Shown: piece after piece, positions 52,166 to 62,531 of the stretch
Layout of the letters: each line of letters begins with the position of its first letter
How positions within the stretch are numbered: position 1 is the first letter of the stretch
Notes under the pieces: model-generated
The model's database searches: none
The model's input: only the letters and a program-made list of their open reading frames with translations
Told to the model about the DNA's origin: nothing
Program-made: the position numbers and the translations under genes
Assembly (NCBI RefSeq): GCF_000503775.1
Contig: NZ_KI629785.1
Span: 1,177,501-1,241,500, forward strand
Source: Brevibacillus panacihumi W25
GTDB taxonomy: Bacteria > Bacillota > Bacilli > Brevibacillales > Brevibacillaceae
Direction of reading: 5' to 3'
DNA: 64,000 nucleotides

Positions 52166-53254
52166 CTAGCCAACTTGCTGCTGTCTCTTCAGGGGAATCA
52201 TCCGACGATAAGTGAACAATCTCCATATCCACTCAAGCGGCCCCATCGTGAAACGGGACAGCCACCATCTGCTGAACAGCATGAGGACAGTGTGGATGCC
52301 TACACTCATGAGTGCGGCAGACAGCATGTCGGTATTGCCTTTTACGCCAAACCCATAGCCAATCAGCAAGACGAGCACCGTCTGAGAGAGGTAATTGGTC
52401 AGGGCCATGCGTCCGTAGGATTTCAACGGCGCAAGCACCTTTTGAGCCGTACGGTTCTGAAGCAATCGCATCAGTGTTGTCACGTACCAGGCAGACATCA
52501 GAAGACCGACGATCGTCGCGGCAATCGTGTAATGCCAGATTTGATTGAGTTCTGCTTCAGTCATTTCGCTATCCACGATTACCATATAGCTGAATGGCAC
52601 GTTTTGCGGAATCAGCTGATATTGCACAACCAAACCAATGACTGTGAGCACCAGCGTGACTCGTTGCAACACGATGATCCGCGGCATGTGCTTGGAGATA
52701 TGCTGAAAAATACCGTACTGCCCAACAGCCAATCCGAGTAGGAACAACGGCAGGATCAGCAATGCCTTCATTCCTGTTGCACCTGCGGCCGCCAACAGCA
52801 CCAATGCGAGGGACAAATTGATTTTTTTGTTCACCCGATAAAACGGAATCAGGAGAAACCCGACGATCGCATACGGAAGCAGCGCCTCACCCGGATGGAA
52901 TTGGCTGTGAATAAAACCAAAGATCAGCAGGGCCAGCAGTCTGCAGATAAACAAGACGAGACTGTTCTCTCCCTTTTCCTTGGCCCTGCTGTAAAAGATG
53001 GTAAACCCTACTCCGAAAAGAAAGGAGAAGATGACCATAAAACGCGACTCTACTCCGAGCTGAAGGATCACATTGATCGCCGCATGGATGCTTCCCGGTT
53101 GCGGATCAGCTACGGACAAGAGCGGCAAAATGTTCACCAATAAAATCCCGATCAATGCGAAACCGCGCAGATAGTCCAAACTATCCATACGTTTGTTCGT
53201 GAGTGCTTTTTCTATGATGATCACTTCCTCCTTGACGTTATTGTGGCCGCTCAC
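52166..53254 (-). CDS. DUF418 family membrane protein
   Basis: Up to 362 residues with about nine membrane helices. The N-terminal motif RMDSLDYLRGFALIGILLVNI and the C-terminal GPLEWIWRLFTY are diagnostic of DUF418/YeiB-like proteins. Start is uncertain: GTG 53254 has a poor ribosome-binding site, while AAGGAGG lies inside the frame just before GTG 53224. Function unknown. Confidence 0.8.
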   Translation of the reverse strand: MSGHNNVKEEVIIIEKALTNKRMDSLDYLRGFALIGILLVNILPLLSVADPQPGSIHAAINVILQLGVESRFMVIFSFLFGVGFTIFYSRAKEKGENSLVLFICRLLALLIFGFIHSQFHPGEALLPYAIVGFLLIPFYRVNKKINLSLALVLLAAAGATGMKALLILPLFLLGLAVGQYGIFQHISKHMPRIIVLQRVTLVLTVIGLVVQYQLIPQNVPFSYMVIVDSEMTEAELNQIWHYTIAATIVGLLMSAWYVTTLMRLLQNRTAQKVLAPLKSYGRMALTNYLSQTVLVLLIGYGFGVKGNTDMLSAALMSVGIHTVLMLFSRWWLSRFTMGPLEWIWRLFTYRRMIPLKRQQQVG

Positions 53255-53363
53255 CCATCACACCGCATTATCCTAACAGGAATACAGGCCATGATTGTAT
53301 CGAAATTCATTACACGCTCATTACATTTTTGTAAGGTGACTTTGGGGCGCAAAACGGCGCAAC

Positions 53364-53392
53364 AAAAAATGACGCCCCGAGAACGAGGCGTC
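53364..53392 (-). terminator. Terminator of the permease gene
   Basis: GACGCC/GGCGTC stem extended by CG pairs, 4-6 base loop, followed on the minus strand by ATTTTTTG. Confidence 0.8.
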
Positions 53393-53413
53393 TAAAAGAT
53401 GTACCATGTACCA

Positions 53414-54841
53414 CTACAGCACCTGGTCGTGCTTGCTATCCTCCGCCAGCCCTGAGCTCTTGGAAGCAGACTTGCTCCAGAGCCAGTAGGCCACGGTGAT
53501 AAAGATCATCCAGGGGACCCCGACGATCAGCGTCATCTGGAATGCATCCGTGAACCAGGTCGTGATCATAATCGCCAGCATCAGTCCCGCTCCGAGCAAG
53601 GTCAGATACGGATACCCGATCATTCGGACGGGGAGTTTGCGTCCACCGGAAGCTTCCCATTTTCGACGGAAGAACAGATGCGTGACGAAGATCATGAACC
53701 AGGTAAACATCGCGCCAAACAAGGAGATGCCCATCATCAGCATGAACGACTGATCTGGTGCAACCGCTTCCAAAACAGCGGCCAACGCAATCCCGATGGT
53801 GGACAGCCACAGGGCAGAGGTAGGCACTCCCTTTTTGCTCAGCGCTCCAAAGCGCTTCGGTGCATAACCAGCCCGCGAGAGAGAGAACATCATCCGTGTC
53901 GTAATGTACAATTGGCTGTTCATCGCGGAAAGAGCCGCGACGAGTACGACGAAGTTCATAATGCCGCCCGCTCCGGGAATCGACAACAGCTCCATGACTT
54001 TTACAAACGGGCTCTTATCCACACCCGCTGCTGTCCAGGGAACAATCGCCAGCATGAGAGAGAGCGTCAAAAGATAGAACACGATCAGTCGGACGACCGT
54101 CGAGCGAAGCGCACGAGGAACAGCCTTCTCCGGCTCCTGTGCTTCCCCTGCCGTCACCGCAATCATTTCGATGCTGAGATAGCTGAACAAAGCGACAATC
54201 ACCGCAACCCACATCCCCCACCAGCCATTCGGCAGGAAACCGCCTTGCTCGGTATAATTGTGAAACCCGATTTCAGGCTGTGTGCTGGTCCCGAATACTA
54301 CGTACGCTCCTAATAAGATAAAAGAAACAATGGCAACAATCTTCACCATGGAGAACCAGTATTCGACGGAACCAAACATTTTGACGCTGGTTGCATTCAC
54401 ATAAATAAGGACGGCAGAAAACAAAACGATCCATAACCAACCGGGGGCATCAGGGAACCAGTACTTCATGTAGACCGCTACTGCCGAGATTTCGGTACCG
54501 ACGGCCGCGACAATACATGCCCAGTAGGAATACCGTACAGCGAACCCCGCCCACGGGTTGATGTAGTGTTCGGCAAAAGCGCCGAACGATCCAGAGGTGG
54601 GATGCGCAACGGTCATCTCTGCAAGACAACCCATTAGCAGAAAAGCAATGACAGCACCTATCGCGTAGCTGATGAGAACACTCGGCCCCGCAAACCCGAT
54701 CGCGAAGCCGCTTCCCAAAAAGAGACCTGTCCCGATCGCGCCACCGATGGCGATCATGGTGAGCTGCCCGGTGGTCAACCCACGGTGCAGCCCTTTTTCG
54801 CGATCCATAATCTTTTGAAACTGATTCGCATCTCCAGCCAT
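53414..54841 (-). CDS. Amino acid permease (APC superfamily, AAT family)
   Basis: 475 residues with 12 membrane helices. The AAT-family start REKGLHRGLTTGQLTMIAIGGAIGTGLFLGSG and AHPTSGSFGAFAEHYINPWAGFAVRYSYW are clear. It lies 24 bases after the kynureninase gene on the same strand, so it may carry an aromatic amino acid such as tryptophan or kynurenine. Specificity is inference from context. Confidence 0.9.
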   Translation of the reverse strand: MAGDANQFQKIMDREKGLHRGLTTGQLTMIAIGGAIGTGLFLGSGFAIGFAGPSVLISYAIGAVIAFLLMGCLAEMTVAHPTSGSFGAFAEHYINPWAGFAVRYSYWACIVAAVGTEISAVAVYMKYWFPDAPGWLWIVLFSAVLIYVNATSVKMFGSVEYWFSMVKIVAIVSFILLGAYVVFGTSTQPEIGFHNYTEQGGFLPNGWWGMWVAVIVALFSYLSIEMIAVTAGEAQEPEKAVPRALRSTVVRLIVFYLLTLSLMLAIVPWTAAGVDKSPFVKVMELLSIPGAGGIMNFVVLVAALSAMNSQLYITTRMMFSLSRAGYAPKRFGALSKKGVPTSALWLSTIGIALAAVLEAVAPDQSFMLMMGISLFGAMFTWFMIFVTHLFFRRKWEASGGRKLPVRMIGYPYLTLLGAGLMLAIMITTWFTDAFQMTLIVGVPWMIFITVAYWLWSKSASKSSGLAEDSKHDQVL

Positions 54842-54865
54842 AAATAACCTCCTCAGTAAGTGGGG

Positions 54866-56152
54866 TTAAGCAACGACTTCTCTGGTGTTTTTAAATTTTT
54901 TGTACTGCTCTTCCTTCATGATTTTCTTCAGAATTTGCACGGCATTCCAGACATCCTCAAACGAGTTGTACAAGGCCACCGGAGCCAGGCGAATGCCGTT
55001 TGGCGCGCGGAAGTCGGGGGTGACGCCGTTTTCCTTGAGCGCTTTGCAGATGCGGATCGCCTCGTCATGCTCCAGGTAGACATGGCCACCGCGACGCTTG
55101 TCTTCCAACGGATTGCCGATTGTAAAGCCCATTCCTTGCAGCTCATGATCGATCAGATCCATCATATAGCGCGTGAGCTGGAGCGACTTTTCCCGAAGCC
55201 GGTCAATGCCCGCCTCCGCAAACAATTCCAGAGAGCCGATCAACGGCGCAATGCTGAGCAGATGCGGTGTTCCCATTTGATACGCACCTGCGTCTTCGGC
55301 CGGCGTCAATTGATGCTCCATGTCAAATTGTTTGTCCTTGCGGGAGCTGAACCAACCTGTCAAGCCGGGAAGACGATGAAAATGCTTCCGGTTAATGTAC
55401 AGGCTCGCTACCCCGCCCGGCCCTGCATTCAGATACTTGTAGTTGCACCAGACTGCGAAATCAACATCCCATTCCGCGAATTCATGCGGCATCGCACCGA
55501 CCGAATGACAGCAGTCAAAGCCGATCAGAATCCCGCGTTGGTGTGCCTCCTGTGTCAAGCGGCGCATATCGAGGATTTGCCCGCTGCGATAATAGACGCT
55601 TGGCAAGACAACCAGCGCGATCTCATCTGTCATCGCGGCGATAATATCTTCTTCCTCAATCAAACGACCGTCGCGGCTTTTCACCCGCACCAGATGCTCC
55701 TGCGGATCGTAGCCTCTCAATCTCAGCTGGCTTTGCAGCACATAGATGTCAGAGGGAAAATTCAGCTCGTCGGCGAGAATTTTCGTTCTGTTTCCAGCTG
55801 GCTGATAAAACGTCGCCACCACCTGATGCAGATTGGTCGTCGTCGAGCCTGTCACAATCACTTCTTCCGGGGAAGCGCCTACGAGCGGAGCCATCTTTTT
55901 TCCCAGACGTTCAGACAGAAAAAACCAAGGCTCATCTCCTTCTGTCCAGCCATTGATCCCGTGCTCCTTCCACGAATCCAGCAAGGCAAGCAAGGACTGT
56001 TCTGCCTTTTTGGATAGCAGCCCCAACGAGTTCCCATCCAGATAGATGGCCCCTTCCTTCAGATAAAACTGACTGCGAAAAGAAGCCAGCTCATCCTGCT
56101 TGTCTCGCTCGATCGCCCATTCGCGTGAAGGATCAAAATGTTGTGCAGCCAA
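54866..56152 (-). CDS. kynU: Kynureninase
   Basis: 428 residues of a PLP fold-type I enzyme that cleaves kynurenine to anthranilate and alanine. Seen are [46 protein letters not shown] and the PLP-lysine motif [20 protein letters not shown]. No kynA or kynB is present beside it, unlike the usual kynBUA operon. Promoter TATAAT at 56199-56204 on the minus strand overlaps a short palindrome; the divergent TetR gene is the likely regulator. Confidence 0.93.
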   Translation of the reverse strand: MAAQHFDPSREWAIERDKQDELASFRSQFYLKEGAIYLDGNSLGLLSKKAEQSLLALLDSWKEHGINGWTEGDEPWFFLSERLGKKMAPLVGASPEEVIVTGSTTTNLHQVVATFYQPAGNRTKILADELNFPSDIYVLQSQLRLRGYDPQEHLVRVKSRDGRLIEEEDIIAAMTDEIALVVLPSVYYRSGQILDMRRLTQEAHQRGILIGFDCCHSVGAMPHEFAEWDVDFAVWCNYKYLNAGPGGVASLYINRKHFHRLPGLTGWFSSRKDKQFDMEHQLTPAEDAGAYQMGTPHLLSIAPLIGSLELFAEAGIDRLREKSLQLTRYMMDLIDHELQGMGFTIGNPLEDKRRGGHVYLEHDEAIRICKALKENGVTPDFRAPNGIRLAPVALYNSFEDVWNAVQILKKIMKEEQYKKFKNTREVVA

Positions 56153-56198
56153 AAAATCATCCCTTTCTTCAAGTATTCATTTTCTGTAAATTAAGAGT

Positions 56199-56228
56199 AT
56201 TATATCAATGATTTCATGTCAATGACAT
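56199..56228 (-). promoter_or_regulatory. kynU: kynU promoter with overlapping palindrome
   Basis: A perfect -10 TATAAT (56199-56204, minus strand) is preceded at 17 bases by TGTCAT, inside the palindrome ATGTCA-A-TGACAT (56216-56228). Repressor binding at this site would cover the -35. Confidence 0.55.
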
Positions 56229-56333
56229 CATGTCGGCGAATGCTTGTCTCGGTTTTCTGGCATTTCCTGTTTTTCTTGTGAGATAATAATATGAGAAAAC
56301 ACCGATTATTCCCGCAAAACGAAAGGAAAGCCT

Positions 56334-56951
56334 ATGAATACGTCCCAAGAGAAAATGCCTGCCCGCAAGCGGCGCTCCCTCGAAACCAGAAAAAGGCTGT
56401 TGGAGGCCGGGCGAGCTCAATTTATCGAAAGCGGTTTTCAAAAAACGACCATCTCCCAGATTATTAAGAGAGCCAATACCGGCTATGGAACGGCTTATGT
56501 CCATTTCAACGGAAAAGACGATCTGCTCATTCATCTCATGGAGGAAGTCATGGTCCAGTTTTACGAGATCGCCGAGCTTCCCTTCACTCCGAAATCCAGA
56601 GAAGAAGCTAATATCATGATCGAAAAGCAGGCTGGACTGTTCCTCGAAATGGCGCATGAAGAACGCCAGATGATGCAGGTGATCGAGGAAGCCATTCGTT
56701 TGTCAGATGAGGTAAACCGCAAATGGAAGGAGATCCGCGAGCGATTTATCAAGGGAATCGAACAGGATATTCGCTACTCCCAAGCCCATGGCCTGGCCCG
56801 GACGGATGTGAACCCCTACCTGATCGCCCAGGGATGGTTCTTTGCCAATGAGATGTACCTTTGGGAAATCGTCAAAAACGAGGATGGCTATCCGGTACAA
56901 GAAATTGCCCGCAATCTCACCGCGATGTATACGGGTGGGTTGTATACCTGA
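56334..56951 (+). CDS. TetR family transcriptional regulator
   Basis: 205 residues. The N-terminal helix-turn-helix is TRKRLLEAGRAQFIESGFQKTTISQIIKRANTGYGTAYVHFNGKDDLLIHLMEEV. The C-terminal ligand domain is helical. It is divergently placed from kynU-permease with a shared 181-base intergenic region containing a palindrome, so it probably controls that pair. Ligand unknown. ATG follows GAAAGGAAAGCCT. Confidence 0.85.
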   Translation: MNTSQEKMPARKRRSLETRKRLLEAGRAQFIESGFQKTTISQIIKRANTGYGTAYVHFNGKDDLLIHLMEEVMVQFYEIAELPFTPKSREEANIMIEKQAGLFLEMAHEERQMMQVIEEAIRLSDEVNRKWKEIRERFIKGIEQDIRYSQAHGLARTDVNPYLIAQGWFFANEMYLWEIVKNEDGYPVQEIARNLTAMYTGGLYT

Positions 56952-56979
56952 TAGATGAAGTGATTCGCGTATAAATCCA

Positions 56980-57014
56980 GGAGCTGATGCCCCTCTGGTC
57001 GAGGAGCACCAGCC
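56980..57014. other. Hairpin between the TetR gene and the small minus-strand gene
   Basis: GCTGATGCCCCTC and GAGGAGCACCAGC arms pair with a few mismatches. No T-run, so termination is doubtful. Confidence 0.35.
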
Positions 57015-57022
57015 CTGCGTAG

Positions 57023-57226
57023 TTAGTGGTCTAGTTGCGACGAGCCATCTGCACCGAATAAATGTCTCAAGACGATGCGACTCATGTCAGTGACGCGCTC
57101 AAATACAAAGGCAACTTGATCATCGTGTGGCTGCAGATAGTAATTTGTGTATCCGAACTGCGTAAGTTCCTGACTAAGCCGCAGAGCATCTTTGACATTT
57201 ACGAAGAAGTACAGATGCTTGGTCAT
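57023..57226 (-). CDS. Small protein of unknown function
   Basis: 67 residues from ATG 57226, 7 bases after AAGGAGGTG; the longer frame starting at 57247 is rejected. Predicted mixed alpha/beta (HLYFFVNVKDALRLSQELTQFGY, then QVAFVFERVTDMSRIVLRHL). Soluble, no membrane segment. Divergent from the SDR gene. Not recognised. Confidence 0.6.
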   Translation of the reverse strand: MTKHLYFFVNVKDALRLSQELTQFGYTNYYLQPHDDQVAFVFERVTDMSRIVLRHLFGADGSSQLDH

Positions 57227-57318
57227 AATAATCACCTCCTTCCGCACCTAAAAGTAGCAGAAGGATCTTGGGACAAAAAACACTCTAAAAAGGAAAATGG
57301 AACTGTAGTGAGGTGAAG

Positions 57319-57332
57319 TCCCCAATTGGGGA
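57319..57332. promoter_or_regulatory. Perfect 14-bp palindrome upstream of the SDR gene
   Basis: TCCCCAATTGGGGA, uninterrupted dyad symmetry, 75 bases before the SDR start, next to AT-rich promoter-like sequence. Likely an operator for an unknown regulator. Confidence 0.5.
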
Positions 57333-57406
57333 TAAATATAAATATCGTGTGAAAACTACCCCTATAACACTGTTCATGGAAGAGAAACAGTCGTAGGGGG
57401 TCTAAG

Positions 57407-58165
57407 ATGTCCTTGAAAGATTTTGAAAACCGAGTTGTTCTGATCACAGGTGGTGCAACCGGAATTGGTCGTGCCACTGCACTTGCTTTTGCAAAGCGTG
57501 GCGCTAAAGTAGTCATTGGGGATGTAAATGAACAAGCGAAAGAAACCGTGGAAATGATCAAACAAGAAGGTGCAGAGGCACTATTCAAGAAAACGGATGT
57601 AACCAGCTCATCCGATGTGAAAAGCTTGATTGATTTTACAGTAGAACAATTTGGTGGTCTAGATCATGCATTTAACAACGCTGGTGTACTGCCTCCAACA
57701 AAAGACTTTGCAGATATGACAGAAGAAGACTTTGACTTTGTTGTCAATGTAGATCTTAAAGGTGTTTTTTATGCGATGAAACATGAACTTGCCTACTTCA
57801 CAACCAAGGGAAAAGGTACGATCGTAAACACAGCCTCCATCGCAGGCATTATAGCGGACCCCGGCATGGCACCCTATGTCGCGGCGAAGCATGGTGTCGT
57901 CGGGTTGACCAAGGCAGCAGGCATCGAGTATATTGCAAAAGGCATTCGTGTCAACGCCATTGCGCCAGGTTTAGTGGAAACGAATATGACAAAAGGCTGG
58001 CTCGAGGATGAAGAAATGAAAAAGGTGGTTACTGCAAATACACCGATAGGCCGTCCTGCAAGACCGGAAGAAATCGCAGGCATGGTGCTGTTCCTCTCTT
58101 CAGATGCGGCCTCCTATGCAGCTGGTCAAACCTTTATCGTGGATGCTGGTCAAACGGCACATTAA
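57407..58165 (+). CDS. Short-chain dehydrogenase/reductase
   Basis: 252 residues of the classical SDR family. The NAD(P)-binding motif is GGATGIGRA (near 15), the structural motif is NNAG in FNNAGVLPP, and the catalytic Ser-Tyr-Lys is in NTASIAGIIADPGMAPYVAAKHG. The C-terminus is the usual PGLVETNM region. Glucose 1-dehydrogenase or 3-oxoacyl-ACP reductase-like; substrate unknown. Its codons are more A/T-rich than the neighbours. It ends before a terminator. Confidence 0.88.
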   Translation: MSLKDFENRVVLITGGATGIGRATALAFAKRGAKVVIGDVNEQAKETVEMIKQEGAEALFKKTDVTSSSDVKSLIDFTVEQFGGLDHAFNNAGVLPPTKDFADMTEEDFDFVVNVDLKGVFYAMKHELAYFTTKGKGTIVNTASIAGIIADPGMAPYVAAKHGVVGLTKAAGIEYIAKGIRVNAIAPGLVETNMTKGWLEDEEMKKVVTANTPIGRPARPEEIAGMVLFLSSDAASYAAGQTFIVDAGQTAH

Positions 58166-58178
58166 CGATCATTGGTCG

Positions 58179-58210
58179 AAAGGCACTCTTTCTTACAAGG
58201 GTGCCTTTTC
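58179..58210 (+). terminator. Terminator of the SDR gene
   Basis: AAAGGCAC and GTGCCTTT arms, 14-base loop, then TTCC; moderate strength. Confidence 0.65.
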
Positions 58211-58291
58211 CTTATCCGAGCAAGTAAAAGCCCGGACACAAAACCGTCTCCAGGCTTCAACAAAATACTGATACTGCTGCTATTGCTTCCG

Positions 58292-59986
58292 CTACATTCC
58301 TTTAAACCATCCCACCGCTTTTCGCAACGACTCTGCCTGCTCCTCCAAAGAACGGGTCGAAGCATTCACTTCCTCGCTTGCCCTCACCTGCATCTGTGTT
58401 GCTGCCACGATCTTGTGGGTCTCGTCTGCTCCGCTTCTCACGACAGCGGCAGTCTGCGCGGATGTGGCGGACAACTGCTCGACGCTCGCGGACAATTCCT
58501 CCGTGACCGCGGATACCTCCTGCACTTGACTGGAAATCTCCCCCATGCCATGCGTAATTTGCATAAAGGCTGATTCCGCATCCTTCATGATGTCTGCACC
58601 CTGGTGTACATCCTCTGCCATCGTGTTCATCGCTTGTACCGCCTGTGCGGCTTCCAGCTGTATATTCTGGATCAATACGGCGATTTGCTTGGCAAAATGA
58701 TTGGAGCGCTCCGCCAGATCCCGCACTTCATCCGCTACGACGGAAAAGCCCCTGCCATGCTCGCCAGCACGCGCTGCTTCGATTGCGGCGTTGAGAGCGA
58801 GCAAATTGGTCTGGGAAGCAATCTGTGTAATCATCTCCACGATCTGCTCGATTTGCTGCGAGCTGTCGCCCAGTTGCTGGATTGCTTTCGCCGATTCGTC
58901 CATCGTCTGTCGAATGGCGCCCATTTGCGAGCTTGCTTGCAGCAACGCGGATATTCCCTGCTTTGCCTCCTGCTCCGCCGTCAGGGAAGCCTCAGCCAAT
59001 GATGAGGTGGATTCTGCCACACGTCCGATCCCGAACGCCATCTCTTCCATCGCCCTGGCGCTTTCCTGCGCACTAGCGGCCGTAGCATCTGTCCCTGCGG
59101 ATATTCCTTGGATCGAAGAAGCGATCTCGTGACTGGCAGCGAGCGTATCCTTGGCGTGTCCGCTCAGTACAGCAGAGGATCTGGCGACATGACTTGCCGC
59201 TTCGTTGACCTGTACAGCAAACTGCTGCAGCTTGGCCCGCATGGCATTGACGTGGTTCGCCAATTCACCGATCTCGTCCCTGTTGCGGATCTTGAGATCT
59301 GCTTGCCCGAGCTCGCCTTGCGTGATCAGCTTGACGGAGCCTGCGACCTGCATCAGGGGATTGCGGATATGACGTGTCAGGAGCACGGAGAGCAGCATGC
59401 TGATCAAGAGCGCCACTGCCATGCTGATCAAGGTTTCCCGTCTCCCCGACTCATGCAGCGCAGCGGCTTGCACGGTAGCATTGGCCGCCCCTTCCTCGCT
59501 CAGGCGAACGAGGTTGGTCAAATATCCGTCCATGACTTGAAACATCGTGTCAGCTTCCCGCATGACATCATTGAGCGAAACACGGCCAGACTGACCCACC
59601 ATTTCTTCATAGGTTGTCAGGTAATTCGCCCATGCCGCTTTCAATGAATGAAAGAACTTCTCCTCATCGGCGGTGAGCGGCGCCTGCTCGTAACGGGCGA
59701 ACTGTTCCTCGACCTGCTGCAGCGTTTGCTGTGCCTGCTCATGAATGAAGAGCTGCTTCCTCTCATCCGTGGTCCCTGCGTATTGAAGCTGCAGCGCAAA
59801 AAAATGCTTGGTTACATATTTGATTTGCATGATCGCCGTCATCTTGGGAATCCAGTTTTCGTTAATTTCCTCTGCCTTGCTGTTGATCTGTTCCTCCGTG
59901 CGCAGCCCCATCCAGCCCAATCCGGCCATGAGCAGCAGCATGCAAAGAAAACCCGCAAACAATTTGGTGCCAACTGTCTGCTTCAT
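58292..59986 (-). CDS. Methyl-accepting chemotaxis protein with four-helix-bundle sensor and HAMP
   Basis: 564 residues. Membrane helices near 9-29 and 190-210 bracket an extracellular helical sensor. HAMP follows ([22 protein letters not shown]). The signalling tip is [39 protein letters not shown] 59986 follows GGGAGGAGG by 8 bases; the longer frame is rejected. Distinct from the receptor at 19.9 kb, which lacks a clear HAMP. Ligand unknown. Confidence 0.9.
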   Translation of the reverse strand: MKQTVGTKLFAGFLCMLLLMAGLGWMGLRTEEQINSKAEEINENWIPKMTAIMQIKYVTKHFFALQLQYAGTTDERKQLFIHEQAQQTLQQVEEQFARYEQAPLTADEEKFFHSLKAAWANYLTTYEEMVGQSGRVSLNDVMREADTMFQVMDGYLTNLVRLSEEGAANATVQAAALHESGRRETLISMAVALLISMLLSVLLTRHIRNPLMQVAGSVKLITQGELGQADLKIRNRDEIGELANHVNAMRAKLQQFAVQVNEAASHVARSSAVLSGHAKDTLAASHEIASSIQGISAGTDATAASAQESARAMEEMAFGIGRVAESTSSLAEASLTAEQEAKQGISALLQASSQMGAIRQTMDESAKAIQQLGDSSQQIEQIVEMITQIASQTNLLALNAAIEAARAGEHGRGFSVVADEVRDLAERSNHFAKQIAVLIQNIQLEAAQAVQAMNTMAEDVHQGADIMKDAESAFMQITHGMGEISSQVQEVSAVTEELSASVEQLSATSAQTAAVVRSGADETHKIVAATQMQVRASEEVNASTRSLEEQAESLRKAVGWFKGM

Positions 59987-60063
59987 CCTGAACGCCTCCT
60001 CCCTTCCATCTGAAAAAGGAGAAAAAGAACCTGACAATACCCGTTGCTTTTTCTCCTGGATGT

Positions 60064-61776
60064 TTACAATGCTTTTCTTGTCGCTTGCTGTTGTGTAGAT
60101 TGGGTGATCTCATCCTCGTTTTGCGGCAGCTGGTAGATTGTTTCCAGCAAATGGCTGACAGCAGCGCGTTCACGCTCGCGATCTGCCTCGCTCCAGCCCA
60201 GCTTCTCACCCATGAGACGAATGACCGTATCTGCTTTGGCGTCTGCTTTTTTCACCTGGAAATAGGTCCAGCCTGTACGCAAGCGCAGGAAGTCGGCTGC
60301 CGTCGCGGTCATCTCTTCTTCGATCGCGTAAGACAATTGGGCATCGAGCAATTCTTCCTCCGTCCGCTTCTGCCCCGCAGCCGCTTCACTCAATCGCTCG
60401 TAGATGCGCAAGGTGTTGGTGCCGTACGTATCGATCCATTCTTGAGCGGTTGCTGCATCTACTCCTTTGGCAGTCCCTTTTGCCAGAAGCTCTTTCTTAC
60501 AAGCCTCGTAATCGGTATGTCCCATGCGTTCACCGCCGCTGACCACGATCTGATCGGTCTCGCAAGCGCCGAACTGGCGTCCCGATTGTTTGGAGAGATC
60601 CCCCGCGACGAGGTCGACTACTTTTTCCGCCATTTTGCGGAAGCCTGTCAGCTTGCCGCCGGCAATCGTAATCAATCCGGAATCGGAGATAAAAATCTCA
60701 TCCTTACGCGACAGCTCGGATGGCCCTTTTCCTTCCTCGTAGATGAGTGGACGCAATCCAGCCCAGTGGGAGACGACATCCTTTTCCTTCAGTTTCACCT
60801 CCGGGAACATGGCGTTCACAGCGCGCAGGAGATAGTCGCGGTCTTCCTTGGTCGTGCGCGGCTGGTCGATATCCAGTTGGTAGCTGGTATCGGTCGTGCC
60901 GATATATGTGATGTTGCCGCGCGGAATCACGAAAACCATCCGGCCGTCTGGCGTATCAAAATAGGCGGATTGCGTGACAGGCAGCTTTTCCTTCTCTACG
61001 ACCAGGTGAACGCCTTTGGTCAGATAGAGGCGTTTTCCTTTCAAGGAATTGTCCAGCTTGCGCACACCGTCTACCCACGGACCTGCAGCGTTGACGATTT
61101 TCTTCGCGTAGATGTCATAGGTATTTCCCGTGTTGCGATCCGTCACCTTGACGCCGACAGCTTGACTGCCGCGATAGATGAATTCCGTCATTTTGGCGTA
61201 GTTGACGATCTTTGCTCCTTGCTGCCACGCCGTTTTCATAATGTCCAGGGTCAGGCGGGCATCATCTGTCCGATACTCGTAGTAGTACCCAGCGCCCTTC
61301 AAGCCGTCCTTTTTCAACAACGGCTCATGACGCAGGGCTTCTTCCCTGCTGAGCATTTTCCGCCGTTCTTTTCGCTCCACCCCTGCCAGCCAATCGTAGA
61401 CGTACAAGCCTACCGATGACGCCAGATAGCCGTACGTTCCGCCTTTGTAGATCGGCAAAAGCATCGGAGCTGCGATCACCAGATGCGGAGCATTTTTGTA
61501 CAAAATCGCACGCTCGCGTCCGACTTCCTGCACGAGCTTGACATCTCCCTGCTTCAAATAGCGCAAGCCGCCGTGAATCAGCTTCGTCGACCGGCTGCTG
61601 GTCCCCGATCCGAAGTCATTCTTCTCCAGCAGCCCGACGCGAACCCCACGCAAGCTCGCATCGAGTGCGATCCCTGCTCCTGTGATTCCCCCGCCAATGA
61701 CAAGGAGGTCCAATTCTTTTTCCGCCATGTCAGCCAGGATCGCTGTTCGATTCTTTGCTGAAAAATTTCTGTCCAT
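60064..61776 (-). CDS. glpD: Glycerol-3-phosphate dehydrogenase (aerobic, FAD)
   Basis: 570 residues. The FAD-binding start is [53 protein letters not shown], with conserved [22 protein letters not shown] and the C-terminal helical domain. The membrane-associated enzyme oxidises glycerol 3-phosphate to dihydroxyacetone phosphate, feeding electrons to quinone. Expression is probably controlled by GlpP-mediated antitermination at 61822-61887. ATG follows GGGAGAGCGGAG. Confidence 0.96.
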   Translation of the reverse strand: MDRNFSAKNRTAILADMAEKELDLLVIGGGITGAGIALDASLRGVRVGLLEKNDFGSGTSSRSTKLIHGGLRYLKQGDVKLVQEVGRERAILYKNAPHLVIAAPMLLPIYKGGTYGYLASSVGLYVYDWLAGVERKERRKMLSREEALRHEPLLKKDGLKGAGYYYEYRTDDARLTLDIMKTAWQQGAKIVNYAKMTEFIYRGSQAVGVKVTDRNTGNTYDIYAKKIVNAAGPWVDGVRKLDNSLKGKRLYLTKGVHLVVEKEKLPVTQSAYFDTPDGRMVFVIPRGNITYIGTTDTSYQLDIDQPRTTKEDRDYLLRAVNAMFPEVKLKEKDVVSHWAGLRPLIYEEGKGPSELSRKDEIFISDSGLITIAGGKLTGFRKMAEKVVDLVAGDLSKQSGRQFGACETDQIVVSGGERMGHTDYEACKKELLAKGTAKGVDAATAQEWIDTYGTNTLRIYERLSEAAAGQKRTEEELLDAQLSYAIEEEMTATAADFLRLRTGWTYFQVKKADAKADTVIRLMGEKLGWSEADRERERAAVSHLLETIYQLPQNEDEITQSTQQQATRKAL

Positions 61777-61821
61777 CTCCGCTCTCCCTTTCTCTACAAC
61801 CTGCTATTTTTTTCCAATAAC

Positions 61822-61887
61822 AAAAACCCCCAAAGGAAAAGAGCAACTTGTGCATCTTACAAGTCGCAGCTTCTCCAAAGGGGGTTC
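61822..61887 (-). promoter_or_regulatory. glpD: glpD leader terminator/antiterminator, GlpP target
   Basis: On the minus strand AACCCCC pairs with GGGGGTT, GGAGAAG with CTTTTCC and ACTTGT with ACAAGT, separated by a symmetrical TTT/TTT internal loop, and the hairpin ends in TTTTTGTT. It lies between glpP and glpD, matching the GlpP-dependent leader terminator known in Bacillus subtilis glpD. Confidence 0.85.
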
Positions 61888-61923
61888 TCCTGTTCTCTTC
61901 CCTGTTGAAAACATGCTATGGAA

Positions 61924-62481
61924 TTAAAACCACAATTCACTTGTCCCGACAGACACAGCGAGTGCTCCGGCTGCCAGTGCATCATTGATTTCTTTCTTGG
62001 TGTCGATCAATCCTCCGGCAATGATCGGCAGAGGTGTCAGGTTCGTCATCTCCTGGATGACACGGGGCATCACGCCTGGCATGACCTCGACCGCATCCGG
62101 CAAGGATTGTTCAATCACCTTGATCCCTTTGACCACAGCATTGCGATCGATGAGAAAAATCCGTTGGATGGCCATCAGATTCATCTCTTTCGCTACGCGG
62201 ATCAGATTGCTGCGAGTCGAAATGATCCCCGTCGGTTCAATGTTCTTGGCGACGTAGGCGACCCCGCTTTTATCCGCTGCAATGCCTTCAATAAACTCCA
62301 TGTGCAAGAATACATGCTTTCCGGCTGCCTTGACGCGATCCACCAATTCCTTGATGTTGAAAATCGAGCCAGTGAGCAGAAAGATGATATTCACTTCACT
62401 TTCGAGTGCAGGCTCCAGAAGCTGCTCTTCTTGCACTGCAGCAATAGTCTGGCATTCCACCAGGTCGACGATCGGGTACAT
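61924..62481 (-). CDS. glpP: Glycerol-3-phosphate-responsive antiterminator
   Basis: 185 residues of the GlpP family (TIM-barrel-like RNA-binding regulator). Seen are IFLLTGSIFNIKELVDRVKAAGKHVFLHMEFIEGIAADKSGVAYVAK and PIIAGGLIDTKKEINDALAAGALAVSVG. Glycerol 3-phosphate binding lets it act on the leader of glp messages. ATG follows GGAGGTTAGGGA. It lies just upstream of glpD. Confidence 0.93.
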   Translation of the reverse strand: MYPIVDLVECQTIAAVQEEQLLEPALESEVNIIFLLTGSIFNIKELVDRVKAAGKHVFLHMEFIEGIAADKSGVAYVAKNIEPTGIISTRSNLIRVAKEMNLMAIQRIFLIDRNAVVKGIKVIEQSLPDAVEVMPGVMPRVIQEMTNLTPLPIIAGGLIDTKKEINDALAAGALAVSVGTSELWF

Positions 62482-62531
62482 TCCCTAACCTCCGTTGCTT
62501 TGAGTTCCCGATACCATTATAGCACGATTGG

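Noticed and set aside
54860-56017. 385-codon plus-strand frame
   Set aside because: Antisense of kynU.
60085-61419. 444-codon plus-strand frame
   Set aside because: Antisense of glpD, which is unmistakable; no initiation signal.
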